From contig CASEQE010000083.1 in the NCBI GenBank assembly GCA_949289995.1, positions 1-33,025 on the forward strand: a DNA stretch of 33,025 nucleotides. Direction: 5' to 3'. Positions 14,948 to 24,405 of this stretch are shown in pieces (within the stretch, counting starts at the first letter, position 1; each line of letters begins with the position of its first letter). A model generated the notes under the pieces. That model saw only the letters and a program-made list of their open reading frames with translations, did not search any database and was not told where the DNA came from. This DNA is from an uncultured Peptococcaceae bacterium (GTDB lineage Bacteria > Bacillota > Dehalobacteriia > UBA4068). The position numbers were made by a program, and so were the translations under genes.

Positions 14948-16402
14948 TTAAGAATCGCGCAAAACGTTCAATCGGTTGATTTCCGGATCCTCCGGGCCGG
15001 TCATAGAACAACCTTTGGCTTTGGCGTAGCGAATATAGTCGAGAATTTCTCCGGTGATTTTTTCTCCCGGAGCCAAAATTGGTATGCCCGGCGGATAACA
15101 CATAACGAATTCGCTGCATACACGATTGATGGTTTCCGCCAACGGCAGGGAAACTTTTTCCGCATAAAACGCTTGTTGCGGCGTGGCCGTTACCAGCGGT
15201 TCAATATATTCTTGGCTTAACAAGCCGGTTTTATCCTTTTGATAGCGGCGACGAATTTCCGCCAGGGCGGACACCAGCCTTTCCACATCCTGCTTCCGGT
15301 CGCCGATGGATAAATAGGCGAGGATATTGCCTAAATCGCCAAATTCGATTTGAATATCGTATTCGTCCCGCAGCAAGTCGTATACTTCTATGCCAGCCAG
15401 GCCAATATCCAAGGTGTGTATGGAAAGTTTGGTTAAATCAAAATCGAAAACGCTGTCGCCGTTGAGCAAATCTTTTCCAAAGGCGTAGTAACCGGGAATG
15501 GTATTGATTTCATCCCGGGCGTATTGTGCCAAAGCGGCTACTTTGGCAAAGGTTTCCCGTCCACGCAGGGCCAGATTACGTCGGGAAATGTCCAGACTGG
15601 CCAAAAGCAGATAGGAAGCGCTGGTGGTTTGGGTGAGATTAATGATTTGTCCCACATAACCGGCGCTGACCTGTGGACCTGCTAGCAATATGGAGCTTTG
15701 GGTGAGGCTACCGCCGGATTTATGCATACTGATGGCGGCCATATCTGCTCCGGCTTTCATGGCGGCCAAAGGCATATCTGCGCCAAAATAAAAATGGGTA
15801 CCGTGAGCTTCATCCGCCAACAAAAGCATATTGTGTCTATGGGCCAATTGAACCAGACAGCGCAAATCGGAACAGATGCCGTAGTAGGTAGGATTATTCA
15901 CCAAAATGGCGGCGGCGTCGGGATGTTTGGCTACAGCCTGTTCCACCTGGCTCACACTCATGCCCAAAGAAATGCCTAAATTATGATCCACGCCGGGGTT
16001 TACGTATATAGGCGTGGCGCCGCATAATACCAAAGCATTGATTACGCTGCGATGTACATTGCGGGGAAGAATAATTTTGTCATGTTGTTTGCAGGCGGTC
16101 AACACCATGCTTTGCACTGCCGAAGTGGTACCGCCTACCATGAGAAAAGCAGCCTGTGCGCCAAAAGCGGCGGCGGTCAATTCTTCCGCTTCTTTGATTA
16201 CGGAAATTGGGTGGCAGAGATTATCCAGAGGTTTCATGGAATTGACGTCTACACCGACGCATTGTTCGCCCAAAAATCGACTTAGTTCCGGGTTGCCCCG
16301 TCCCCGTTTGTGGCCGGGCACATCAAAAGGAACTACTCGCATTTTGCGGAATTTCTCCAATGCCTCATAAAGCGGAGCCCGAGATTGGTCCAGATTCGTC
16401 AT
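14948..16402 (-). CDS. speA: Orn/Lys/Arg decarboxylase, probably arginine decarboxylase
   Basis: It is a PLP-dependent fold-I decarboxylase; with agmatinase in the same operon the substrate is most likely arginine, giving agmatine. The 484-residue product is the short Bacillus-type form without the N-terminal wing domain. Motifs: VPGHKRG (28-34), the PLP contacts DEAHGTH (197-203), the PLP lysine in SMHKSGGSLTQ (Lys228), and the C-terminal domain with CYPPGIPILAPGE. Lysine or ornithine activity cannot be excluded by reading. TAAGGAG precedes ATG 16402. It heads the polyamine operon and has a leader of about 110 bases with a large hairpin. Confidence 0.9.
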   Translation of the reverse strand: MTNLDQSRAPLYEALEKFRKMRVVPFDVPGHKRGRGNPELSRFLGEQCVGVDVNSMKPLDNLCHPISVIKEAEELTAAAFGAQAAFLMVGGTTSAVQSMVLTACKQHDKIILPRNVHRSVINALVLCGATPIYVNPGVDHNLGISLGMSVSQVEQAVAKHPDAAAILVNNPTYYGICSDLRCLVQLAHRHNMLLLADEAHGTHFYFGADMPLAAMKAGADMAAISMHKSGGSLTQSSILLAGPQVSAGYVGQIINLTQTTSASYLLLASLDISRRNLALRGRETFAKVAALAQYARDEINTIPGYYAFGKDLLNGDSVFDFDLTKLSIHTLDIGLAGIEVYDLLRDEYDIQIEFGDLGNILAYLSIGDRKQDVERLVSALAEIRRRYQKDKTGLLSQEYIEPLVTATPQQAFYAEKVSLPLAETINRVCSEFVMCYPPGIPILAPGEKITGEILDYIRYAKAKGCSMTGPEDPEINRLNVLRDS

Positions 16403-16452
16403 CCCCTCGTCTCCTTATGTTAAATTTTGCTTTTCTTAGAAGGATTGAGAAA

Positions 16453-16504
16453 GGGGAAAATGGCAATTTTAACCATATTGGTTTTGTATTGCGCCTTTTC
16501 CCCC
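16453..16504 (-). promoter_or_regulatory. Structured 5' leader hairpin of the polyamine operon
   Basis: In the speA leader on the minus strand, GGGGAAAA pairs with TTTTCCCC, a middle stem GGC-AAT/ATTGCC has a two-base bulge, and AACC/GGTT closes a five-base apex. The total is 18 bp in three tiers. It lies about 9 bases after the predicted start and 50 before the start codon, followed by a weak TTTCTC. A role in attenuation or mRNA stability is possible. It does not match a riboswitch I know. Confidence 0.5.
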
Positions 16505-16520
16505 AGTATCAATTTAGAAA

Positions 16521-16549
16521 ATTATAGCATGTCCCATAGGGCAAGTCAA
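16521..16549 (-). promoter_or_regulatory. Promoter of the polyamine operon, overlapping the sbcC stop
   Basis: On the minus strand the -35 box is TTGACT (16549-16544) and the -10 box is TATAAT (16526-16521), with a 17-bp spacer. The TGA inside the -35 box is the sbcC stop codon, so the promoter is embedded at the end of that gene. Confidence 0.85.
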
Positions 16550-19500
16550 GTGCGCAGCTCCAGGCGGCTGCCATTGCGCCCTTTATGGACAATAATTTTG
16601 TGGTCAATTCGTTGTTGCAGTTCGCTTACATGAGAAATGATTCCTACCAGTCTTTTGCCGGCGCTTAATTGGGACAATACGGCCAAGGCTTTTTCCAAGG
16701 CTTGTTCGTCTAGGGAACCAAAGCCTTCATCAATAAACATAGCGTCCAATTGTATGCCGCCGGCGTATTCTTGGATAATATCCGCCAGGCCTAAAGCCAT
16801 GGACAAAGCGGCCATAAAGGATTCCCCGCCGGATAAAGTGCGTACATCCCTTTTCTTGCCGGTATAATTATCCCATACATCCAAATCCAAGCCAGTTTGG
16901 CTGTTGCCGCTGCTTTCCTGGCGACGCATGAGCATAAATTGACCTTCGCTCATTTGTTGCAATCGGCGATTGGCGCGCTGAATGATACGTTGAAAGTAGG
17001 CGCCCTGTATATATCTTTCTAAAGCCAGTTTTGGCCGGTTGGCCAAGCGGCCGCAGGCTGTATCCGCCAGATCTTTGATTTGTGCCCATTGGCGTCCGGT
17101 TTGCTGATATTGTTTATATTGTTGTTGCAGTTTTCCCAAGGCGTCTTCATTGATTTTGCGTCGCCCAAAGACCTCCTTTTGTTCTTGCAGCAAGTGCTGA
17201 TTGGTTTGACGTAAGGCATCGATTTGGTTTTGTAATGAAATCAAATCAGCGGGCTGCAAACCGGCGCAGTTTTGACGCAGATTGTCCAGAAAAGCGGCGG
17301 CAGCATTTTTTTGCACCCGGTAATTTTCAATATCTTGGCGGATTTTTTCTGCCTGTTCTTCGATAGCCAAAGCCTGATGAAATTCGGATTCATCGGCAAA
17401 GCCATGTTGTTGCAGAGCGGCGGAAAAATTTTCCCGTTCCATTGCCGCCTGCCGTTGGGCCTGTTCCAAAGAGGTTTGTTTTTCTTCCTGGCGCAACTGC
17501 AGACGCTGGCATTGTTGCTGAAGCTGTTGCCAATCTTGTTGCGCTTGTTCCAGGGCTTTTTCCAGCAGGCTTAGGTTATTTTCTTTTTCTTCCAGCGCCT
17601 TTTCCGCCTGAATTGCGGTATGAAATTGTAAATCTGCACCATAGGTGGCCAGCTCTTGAATTTTGGCTTCCGCCATAGCGGCAACTTCGGTTTTTAAACG
17701 ATTTTGTTCTTCATATTGATTTTGCAACTGCCGGTATTGTTGATCCGTCTTTTCTTGTTGATCCAGGTATTGTTGCCGCTGTTGTTGCAGGTTTTGCAAA
17801 TTTTCATATTGTTTTTGGGACAAAACCAAAGCTTGTCGGCTTTGCTGTTGCCGTTCTTGGCTGATTGTGGCTAGATCCGCAATGGCAATCTGTTGATTTT
17901 CTCCTGCCAGTTTGCGGATTTGTTCTTCCATCTGGGCGATTTCTCCCTGAATACGCTGGGCTTGAGCTGCCAAATCATAGCAAACATCCCGGGCCGTATC
18001 GCTGTCTGCCCGAGCCTGTTCTACCTGATTTTTATCCGAGGATTCCGGATGAAATGGCGCCGGCTGCGGATGCGCGGTGGAACCGCACACCGGGCAGGGT
18101 TGGCCAGGCTGCAAATTTTTTGCCAGTAAACCAGCTTGCATCTGCAAAAACAGGGATAAACGCCGGGTGTATATTTCCTGCAATTGCCGAAATGTTTCCC
18201 ATTGTTGGCGATACCGGGTTTCTATATCGGCTAATTGTTGACTTTTTTCATTGTATAGAGTAATTTGCCGGTTTAATTCTTGTAATTGTGCCAATTCCTG
18301 TTGCTGGTTATGAATATGGATTTGCAATTGGCTAATGGCAGCCGTTTGCTCCGGCAGCGCGGCCAAAGCCTGATGAATTTGTTGCTGTTGATCTGCCAAA
18401 GTTTGAATTTGTTTGGCAGAGGCTGCTGCTGTCTGTTCCAGACGATGCAATTGTGTTTCTGCCTGTTTTTGTTCCCGGAGCAAATCATCTTGTCGTTGAT
18501 AACGAGGCATATCTCGGCGCAATGCGGCAATATCCTGGCGCAAACTTTGAATTTGGCCGCTTTCTTCCAATTGTTGGCATTGTTCCTGCGCAGCGAGTAA
18601 GCGGGGAACCAGTTCTTTTTGTTGTTGTTGGCTGGCGGCAATTTCTTTTTCCAAGGTTTGTACTGCTGTAGCGGCATTGCCGCTCAATTGGGCAAGGGGC
18701 TGCAATTGCCGGGCTTTATCATACCATTGCAGTTTGCGGTATTTTTCCTTGTAACCGTCTCTTTGCTGCAGTAAATTAGTATAATTTGCTTCTGCTTGAG
18801 CCAACTGTTGCAGGCGGCGATTGATTTCCGCCGCTTCTGCTAATTCTTTTGTTAAACGACGATTGTTTTGTTCGGTTTTTGTCATCTGACTTTGCAAATT
18901 ATGTTCTTGTATTAGATCTTGTTGCACCATTTCCTCTATATAAGGTAATATTTCCGGCAGTTTTTCAATATTGGGCTGCTGATTTTTCCATTGGTCAAGG
19001 AGGTCGGACAAAGGGGTTTGAGGAAGAGGCTGCAAATTTCCCAAGGTTTGATGAATCAGCATTTTTTGTTGCCGCCAGTTGTTTTCTTCCGTGGCGGCGG
19101 CATTTTTTAATTCTTCCTGAAGTTGTTGATAGAGTTTTGTGTCAAAAATATGGCGAAAAATATTGCTGCGTTCTTCTGTTTTGGCTTGAATCAGCCGCAG
19201 AAAATCCCCTTGGGCGATCATAGCGATTTGGCAAAACTGATTTAGATTCAAACCGATGATTTTTTCTACAATTTCATTTACCGGTTTGATACCGCTGATT
19301 ACCCTGCCGTCTTCATAAGTAAATATAGCGTCTGCTTTTTGCGTTACCAAGCCTTGTCCTTTTTTCTTGGGGCGGCTATATTCCGGCTGGCGGCGGATTT
19401 GATAGGTTTGTCCGCGATAACAAAAGCGCAATTCAGCAAAAGTTTCCTGTTCCGGCGGAGCAAAATCGCTGCGCAACATGCGCGGTTCTCGGCGTCCGCC

Positions 19501-19671
19501 GCTGGAAGCTCCGTATAAGGCAAAGCAAATGCCGTCAAAAATGGTAGTCTTGCCTGCGCCGGTTTCTCCGGTTACCAAAAACAATCCGCCGGCGCCGAAA
19601 CGGCTAAAGTCAATTTCCGTTATGCCGGGAAAGGGGCCGAAAGCGCCAAGTTTTAAGCTTAAGGGCCGCAT
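16546..19671 (-). CDS. sbcC: DNA double-strand-end processing ATPase SbcC (Rad50-like)
   Basis: SbcC with SbcD forms an ATP-dependent nuclease that cleaves hairpins and blocked DNA ends. The 1041-residue product has Walker A GETGAGKT (35-42), a Q-loop region IAQGDFLRL (153-161), two long glutamine-rich coiled-coil arms, the zinc-hook CPVCG (526-530) that joins two molecules, the ABC signature RTLSGGESFMAA and Walker B with LDAMFIDEGFGSLDEQAL near the end. The start is ATG 19671, whose A is also the last base of the sbcD stop (TGATG), so translation is coupled. The coils are exceptionally rich in Gln. Confidence 0.96.
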   Translation of the reverse strand: MRPLSLKLGAFGPFPGITEIDFSRFGAGGLFLVTGETGAGKTTIFDGICFALYGASSGGRREPRMLRSDFAPPEQETFAELRFCYRGQTYQIRRQPEYSRPKKKGQGLVTQKADAIFTYEDGRVISGIKPVNEIVEKIIGLNLNQFCQIAMIAQGDFLRLIQAKTEERSNIFRHIFDTKLYQQLQEELKNAAATEENNWRQQKMLIHQTLGNLQPLPQTPLSDLLDQWKNQQPNIEKLPEILPYIEEMVQQDLIQEHNLQSQMTKTEQNNRRLTKELAEAAEINRRLQQLAQAEANYTNLLQQRDGYKEKYRKLQWYDKARQLQPLAQLSGNAATAVQTLEKEIAASQQQQKELVPRLLAAQEQCQQLEESGQIQSLRQDIAALRRDMPRYQRQDDLLREQKQAETQLHRLEQTAAASAKQIQTLADQQQQIHQALAALPEQTAAISQLQIHIHNQQQELAQLQELNRQITLYNEKSQQLADIETRYRQQWETFRQLQEIYTRRLSLFLQMQAGLLAKNLQPGQPCPVCGSTAHPQPAPFHPESSDKNQVEQARADSDTARDVCYDLAAQAQRIQGEIAQMEEQIRKLAGENQQIAIADLATISQERQQQSRQALVLSQKQYENLQNLQQQRQQYLDQQEKTDQQYRQLQNQYEEQNRLKTEVAAMAEAKIQELATYGADLQFHTAIQAEKALEEKENNLSLLEKALEQAQQDWQQLQQQCQRLQLRQEEKQTSLEQAQRQAAMERENFSAALQQHGFADESEFHQALAIEEQAEKIRQDIENYRVQKNAAAAFLDNLRQNCAGLQPADLISLQNQIDALRQTNQHLLQEQKEVFGRRKINEDALGKLQQQYKQYQQTGRQWAQIKDLADTACGRLANRPKLALERYIQGAYFQRIIQRANRRLQQMSEGQFMLMRRQESSGNSQTGLDLDVWDNYTGKKRDVRTLSGGESFMAALSMALGLADIIQEYAGGIQLDAMFIDEGFGSLDEQALEKALAVLSQLSAGKRLVGIISHVSELQQRIDHKIIVHKGRNGSRLELRT

Positions 19672-20810
19672 CAATCGTGTTCCTCCACTTGTTGTAAAAT
19701 TTTGTGAAACAGGTTTTTCTGTTCCTGGCTGAGGGGCTGTCCATGTTGCAGCAAATAGAAACTGTTAAATAAAGCCACTGGATCCCGCAGTTCTTCATCC
19801 AAATCTTCTTCCGGTAGCATATCCGTTTCCTCAGTTAACGCGGGAAAATCCAGACGCAACAGATTGGGATAGCGGGAGCGCAGCAATGCCAATGGATCAC
19901 CATGTTCCGGGCGTTCCGTAAGTATCACGCGGATATAATCCATGCGTTCCGTTGCGTTTAGCGGCGCCTGCATCAAAGCCTGCAAAGGACCTTTTAACTG
20001 CCGTAAATCCCGGGAAGGGGTTAAAGGCAGGCATTGAATATTGGTTTGTCCCTTGGCTGCCAGATCTACCATTACCAAGCTTTTTTCGTGATCGGTTTCC
20101 GAAAAGGAGTATTTCAATGGTGATCCGGCATAACGGATTTGCGGCCGGCTTACGCTTTGCGGACGATGCAAATGCCCCAAGGCTACATAATCGAAAGCCG
20201 CCAGCACGGCGGCATTCACTTCATCCAAACCGCCTACGTTGATGGTTTCTGAGTCGGATCTTTGTGGCGAATCCCCGCCGCCGGTAACAAATTGATGGGC
20301 CAATAATACTCGCCGGTAGTCGTTTGCCGGTAGCGTTTCCAAGGCGGCTGCCACTGCTTGGCTATAATCCTCAATGGACTTGTGGGGAAAAAATGGGCGT
20401 GCTTGCGCCGGTTTGATAAATGGCAGCAGTATGAATTCTACCGTACCATAATCGTCTTGGAATTGCCATATACCGGGTTTGCCGTTGAAGATACCTTGGG
20501 GTATCACTTGATGTTTGGCCATAATTCGTCCGCCAAAGGACAGCCGTTCCGGGGAATCGTGATTGCCGGCAATCAGCAATACTGGCAACGCTTCTTCGCA
20601 GCAGGCGGTAAGAAAATCATCCAGTAGACTGATTGCATCGGCTGGCGGTGATGGCTTGTCGTAAACATCACCGGTGATCAATAAAGCGTCCGGCCGGTAT
20701 TCCTTGGCCAGAGCAAGAATTTGTTGTAGAATATGGTATTGTTCTTCCAACATACTTTGTTCATAAATTTTTTTGCCTAGATGAAGATCGGCGGTATGAA
20801 AAAAACGCAT
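19671..20810 (-). CDS. sbcD: DNA double-strand-end processing nuclease SbcD (Mre11-like)
   Basis: SbcD is the manganese-dependent nuclease subunit of SbcCD. The 379-residue product shows the calcineurin-like phosphoesterase motifs in order: DLHLG (Asp8, His10), GDVYD (Asp48), GNHDS (Asn83, His84), AHQF (His172) and GHLH (212-215), followed by the capping domain. ATG 20810 has AGGAA upstream. It begins 55 bases after addA and overlaps sbcC by one base, forming the addB-addA-sbcD-sbcC unit also known from Bacillus. Confidence 0.96.
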   Translation of the reverse strand: MRFFHTADLHLGKKIYEQSMLEEQYHILQQILALAKEYRPDALLITGDVYDKPSPPADAISLLDDFLTACCEEALPVLLIAGNHDSPERLSFGGRIMAKHQVIPQGIFNGKPGIWQFQDDYGTVEFILLPFIKPAQARPFFPHKSIEDYSQAVAAALETLPANDYRRVLLAHQFVTGGGDSPQRSDSETINVGGLDEVNAAVLAAFDYVALGHLHRPQSVSRPQIRYAGSPLKYSFSETDHEKSLVMVDLAAKGQTNIQCLPLTPSRDLRQLKGPLQALMQAPLNATERMDYIRVILTERPEHGDPLALLRSRYPNLLRLDFPALTEETDMLPEEDLDEELRDPVALFNSFYLLQHGQPLSQEQKNLFHKILQQVEEHD

Positions 20811-20865
20811 ATTGTTCCTGCTTTCTTAATCGTTTCCTTGTTTATGCTTATGCTTCGGCAAACGG

Positions 20866-23800
20866 TCAATGGATATCCCCATCTGCCGGCGTATGAGTTT
20901 GTTCCGGGCCGTCTATGGGGATGATACGGCCGTCATCCAACATATACAAATAAGCTTCTTTTACCGGTTGCCGCCATAGTCTTTCGATGGCCAGACGATA
21001 GAGGTGGATTTGCCGCCGGTATTGCTCTATCAATTGCTGATCGTTTTTATGCCGGCCGCCGCTTTTATAATCGATAAGAATCCAGCCGTCGTTTTCCCAA
21101 AAAGCCGCATCCAATACTCCCTGAACCAAAATGTGTTCCGTGGATTGGGGCAGCCGCTCTTCGGTTTCCAAGGTCATGGTAAAGGGAATTTCCCGGCGAA
21201 GAAGCGGCGAAGCGCATAAACGTTTTCCTAAAGGGCTGTGAATAAAGCCGTTGATGGTTTCTACATCTTGGGTGGTAATTTCTCCTGTCTCAATTTGGTT
21301 GTTTTGTTTCAAATAAGCAATTTGCGGCGCTACGGGTTGTTGAAAATCCAATTGTTGCAGTAACAAATGCAGGGCGCTGCCTCTGGCCGCGGCTTGCGCC
21401 GGCTCCAAGGGGGATGAGGAGGCGTCTCCCGTAGCCACAAGCAACAGGGCGGGGCTTTGCGCTTCTTGATTGAGCCGGCTTACCGTCCATTTGGCAGGAT
21501 AGTTGCAAACGGAACCATAAGGGTAACGAAAAGCTAGAGCTTGCGCTACTTGTTCCGCCAGCGGGGGATCGACGGGAGGCAGTTGCCAAGGCGCGGCGGC
21601 CTCGTCTATAGACGAGGGGGCAAAATTGGCCGCCGGCCGTATCTGGATTTGCCAGGCTCCCGGGCCGGGCAGGACGTGAGAGTAGCCGATGCGGCGGCGC
21701 CAAGCTGCTCCATCCGGGTGGCGCAACAATGCCCGGGCAAACCATTCCGCCGGCCTTTTTGCGCTATAGACGATAGACGGCGGCAATATCTCCTCCTCCG
21801 TCATATCCCGGCTCCACTTGGTCAATTCCTGCCAAGGATTGCGTAAAGCGGCGCATAGAATCAGCCGTTCCTTTGCCCGGGTTAAGGCTACGTAAAAAAT
21901 ACGCAGTTCTTCCGCTACTTCGTCTTGTTTTTGCCGCAAAGCCACGCTTTGATAGGCCAGACCTAGATATTTACGCCGATTTTGTCTTTGGCAGATCTTG
22001 GGGCCAAGCCCCAAATCTTTATGCCAGATTACGTCGCTTTTGTCTGCGCCGTGAAAGCTGCTACCCAGACCCGCTACGAATACCACGGGAAATTCTAATC
22101 CTTTGCTATGATGAATGCTCATAATCCGTACCGCCGAGGGGGCTTGACCATAGACCACCGGTATTTCGCCGCCCTGCTGCCGCAATTGCTCCATCCAGAT
22201 GAGAAAGCGGTATAAGCCGCCGTAGCGATCGCTTTTTTCATAAGCGCAGGCTTGGGCATAGATAGCGTCCAGTCGGGCTTGACGGCGGGCGCCGTCGGCT
22301 AAAGCGCCAGCCAGCCGGTACATACCGGTGTCTTGCCATAAATGCCGTATCAGCAAAGATACCGGTTCCTGACCGGATCGCTGGCGCCAGCCTTGCAGAC
22401 GTTGGAGAAAATCCCGGCAGCGTCGCCCAGTTTCGCCGGGAACGTCCTGTTGGCATAGCAAAGCTTGATACAAATCGCCGTCTTTTTCCTGGCGGATTTC
22501 CAGCAATTGTTCCGGCGTGAAAGCAAATAGGGGAGAACGCAAAACTGCCGCTAAAGGCAAATCTTGTCGTGGATTATCTATGATTTGTAGTAAGGAAAGA
22601 AATAAGGCCGTCTCCGGCGTATCTAAAATGTTTTCCGGCATATCTGTGCGGGCCGGTATCCCCAAGCGATTTAATTGTTCCGCCAAAGGCGCCGCTTTGT
22701 TTTTGGCGGAACGTAATAAGATGGCAATATCGTCATAATCGTATTGTTCTTGATTATGCAAATCGTGGATACGGCAGGCGATAAAACGAGCTTCCGCTTG
22801 CAGAGCGGAAATCTCATCTTCTTTTTCCCGCTGTTGCTCCGTTTCCGCATCGTTTTCCGTTTCCGCATCGTCAAGTTCTTCGTCGTTTAAAGCTAAGAGC
22901 ATAAATTCCGGGGCCAAACCAGATTCTTCACGCCCCGCTTTTAGCGCCGCCGCCTGGTCATAATCCAGTTCCGCTACTGTCTTGCTCATCAATTGACCAA
23001 AGATATAATTGATTCCATGGATAATCGAGGCGACGCTGCGATAATTGCGATTTAAATCGATTCTTAAGCCTCCTTCCGCTTGACCGTATGCAGTATACTT
23101 GGCTAGAAACAGATGGGGCTCGGCCAGGCGGAAGCGATAAATGCTTTGTTTGACGTCGCCTACGGCAAAACAATTGTCGCCTTTTTGTAACAAAAGGAGG
23201 ATTTGTTCTTGTACGGCGTTAATATCCTGATATTCGTCGATTAATACCTGATCAAAGCTTTGCCGTAGTTCGGCGGCAATATCTTCTTGTTGCAGCAGAG
23301 CATAGGCAAAATGTTCCATGTCGCTGAAATCCAGACAGTTGCGGCGTCGTTTTTCTTCGGCCAAACTTTGAGCGAAGCCTTCCGTTACCTTGACCAAGCT
23401 TTGCATCAATTGGCCTGCCCGATTTAAATCCTGGATTTGTATATCCACATCTGGTTCGGCAAATTGTTTTTGCAGCTTTTTCAGCGTATCTTTGGCTTTA
23501 TTTCGGCAGCTTTTGATTTCCTGGCGCATATCTTGCCATTGGTCTTTTTTACCGCCCCGCCAGATTTGCGGCGTATATGCGGCCAAGAGTTGTAAGCGAC
23601 GGTCCAGGCTCAGGCGGGGATCGGCCAATTCCTGCAATAGCTCTCGCTCCGCCTGCAAGCTTTCATACCAGTTTGTTGGTAGCCGCAGCTGCAATTCTTC
23701 TAGGGAAAACAGCGGCAATTCCATGTGTATGGCGGCTTGGGCGGCTTGAGATGTTATATATTGATTCAAATAGCTGGCAAAGGGAAAATCGTCCAGTTTG

Positions 23801-24405
23801 TTTCCCCATAGGGCTGCAGCTTGGCGTAACCATTGTTGCGGATGCGGCTGGGAGCGGCTAAAAGCGTATAATTCGCCGATGATCTGTGCTAGCGCGGCGT
23901 CATCTCGATTACCGCCATAATCGTCAGCCAATTGACAGATCATATCGTCATTTTTTTCATAACATGCCGCCAAAAAGTTTTCCAGCGTTTGCCGTTGTAG
24001 CACGGACATTTCGTTTTCTTTGGCGATACGGAAACCGCCGTCTAGATGTAGCCGGTAGTAGTAACGGCGTAGCAGATTTAAGCAAAAAGAATGGATGGTG
24101 CTGATTGGCGCCTGAGGCAATTGATGCAATTCCCGCAACAAATGGCGATCATTGGGACGCAGCCGCACTTGTTGGGTTAGCGCCGTTTCGATTTTTCGCC
24201 GCATATCCGTGGCCGCCGCATTGGTAAAGGTTAAGACCAAAGTCCTTTGCAGAGAACCGGGATGGTCTGTCCGGCATACCAGGCGTATCAATCTTTCCAC
24301 CAAGACGCTGGTTTTGCCACTGCCTGCACCGGCTGCTACCAGTAAATTTATTCCTTGGGTTTCGATGGCCGCCGTTTGTTCCGCCGAAAAACGATAATCG
24401 CTCAC
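20866..24405 (-). CDS. addA: ATP-dependent helicase/nuclease subunit A
   Basis: AddA is the 3'-5' UvrD-type helicase and nuclease of AddAB, which resects double-strand breaks to a Chi-like site for RecA. The 1179-residue product has Walker A AAGAGSGKT (24-32), motif Ia LTFTNAAA (58-65), LDFSDME (358-364), Walker B LIDEYQD (388-394), GDVKQSIYRFR (416-426), later helicase motifs including SIHHSKGLEFPVVF, and a RecB-type nuclease near the C-terminus with GVLDAAF and LIDYKSGG. I chose GTG 24405: AGGAGG (24418-24413) lies 7 bases upstream, and it overlaps the addB stop by four bases (GTGA). A longer frame to 24546 runs back into addB and lacks support. Confidence 0.96.
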   Translation of the reverse strand: MSDYRFSAEQTAAIETQGINLLVAAGAGSGKTSVLVERLIRLVCRTDHPGSLQRTLVLTFTNAAATDMRRKIETALTQQVRLRPNDRHLLRELHQLPQAPISTIHSFCLNLLRRYYYRLHLDGGFRIAKENEMSVLQRQTLENFLAACYEKNDDMICQLADDYGGNRDDAALAQIIGELYAFSRSQPHPQQWLRQAAALWGNKLDDFPFASYLNQYITSQAAQAAIHMELPLFSLEELQLRLPTNWYESLQAERELLQELADPRLSLDRRLQLLAAYTPQIWRGGKKDQWQDMRQEIKSCRNKAKDTLKKLQKQFAEPDVDIQIQDLNRAGQLMQSLVKVTEGFAQSLAEEKRRRNCLDFSDMEHFAYALLQQEDIAAELRQSFDQVLIDEYQDINAVQEQILLLLQKGDNCFAVGDVKQSIYRFRLAEPHLFLAKYTAYGQAEGGLRIDLNRNYRSVASIIHGINYIFGQLMSKTVAELDYDQAAALKAGREESGLAPEFMLLALNDEELDDAETENDAETEQQREKEDEISALQAEARFIACRIHDLHNQEQYDYDDIAILLRSAKNKAAPLAEQLNRLGIPARTDMPENILDTPETALFLSLLQIIDNPRQDLPLAAVLRSPLFAFTPEQLLEIRQEKDGDLYQALLCQQDVPGETGRRCRDFLQRLQGWRQRSGQEPVSLLIRHLWQDTGMYRLAGALADGARRQARLDAIYAQACAYEKSDRYGGLYRFLIWMEQLRQQGGEIPVVYGQAPSAVRIMSIHHSKGLEFPVVFVAGLGSSFHGADKSDVIWHKDLGLGPKICQRQNRRKYLGLAYQSVALRQKQDEVAEELRIFYVALTRAKERLILCAALRNPWQELTKWSRDMTEEEILPPSIVYSAKRPAEWFARALLRHPDGAAWRRRIGYSHVLPGPGAWQIQIRPAANFAPSSIDEAAAPWQLPPVDPPLAEQVAQALAFRYPYGSVCNYPAKWTVSRLNQEAQSPALLLVATGDASSSPLEPAQAAARGSALHLLLQQLDFQQPVAPQIAYLKQNNQIETGEITTQDVETINGFIHSPLGKRLCASPLLRREIPFTMTLETEERLPQSTEHILVQGVLDAAFWENDGWILIDYKSGGRHKNDQQLIEQYRRQIHLYRLAIERLWRQPVKEAYLYMLDDGRIIPIDGPEQTHTPADGDIH

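Noticed and set aside
17865-18263. Long plus-strand frames opposite sbcC, addA and addB
   Set aside because: They are antisense to clearly coding genes, with no ribosome binding sites or recognisable proteins.
16546-19671. Tandem-repeat expansion in sbcC coils
   Set aside because: The coils are very rich in Gln codons, but no exact repeat unit is seen; this is ordinary coiled-coil composition bias.
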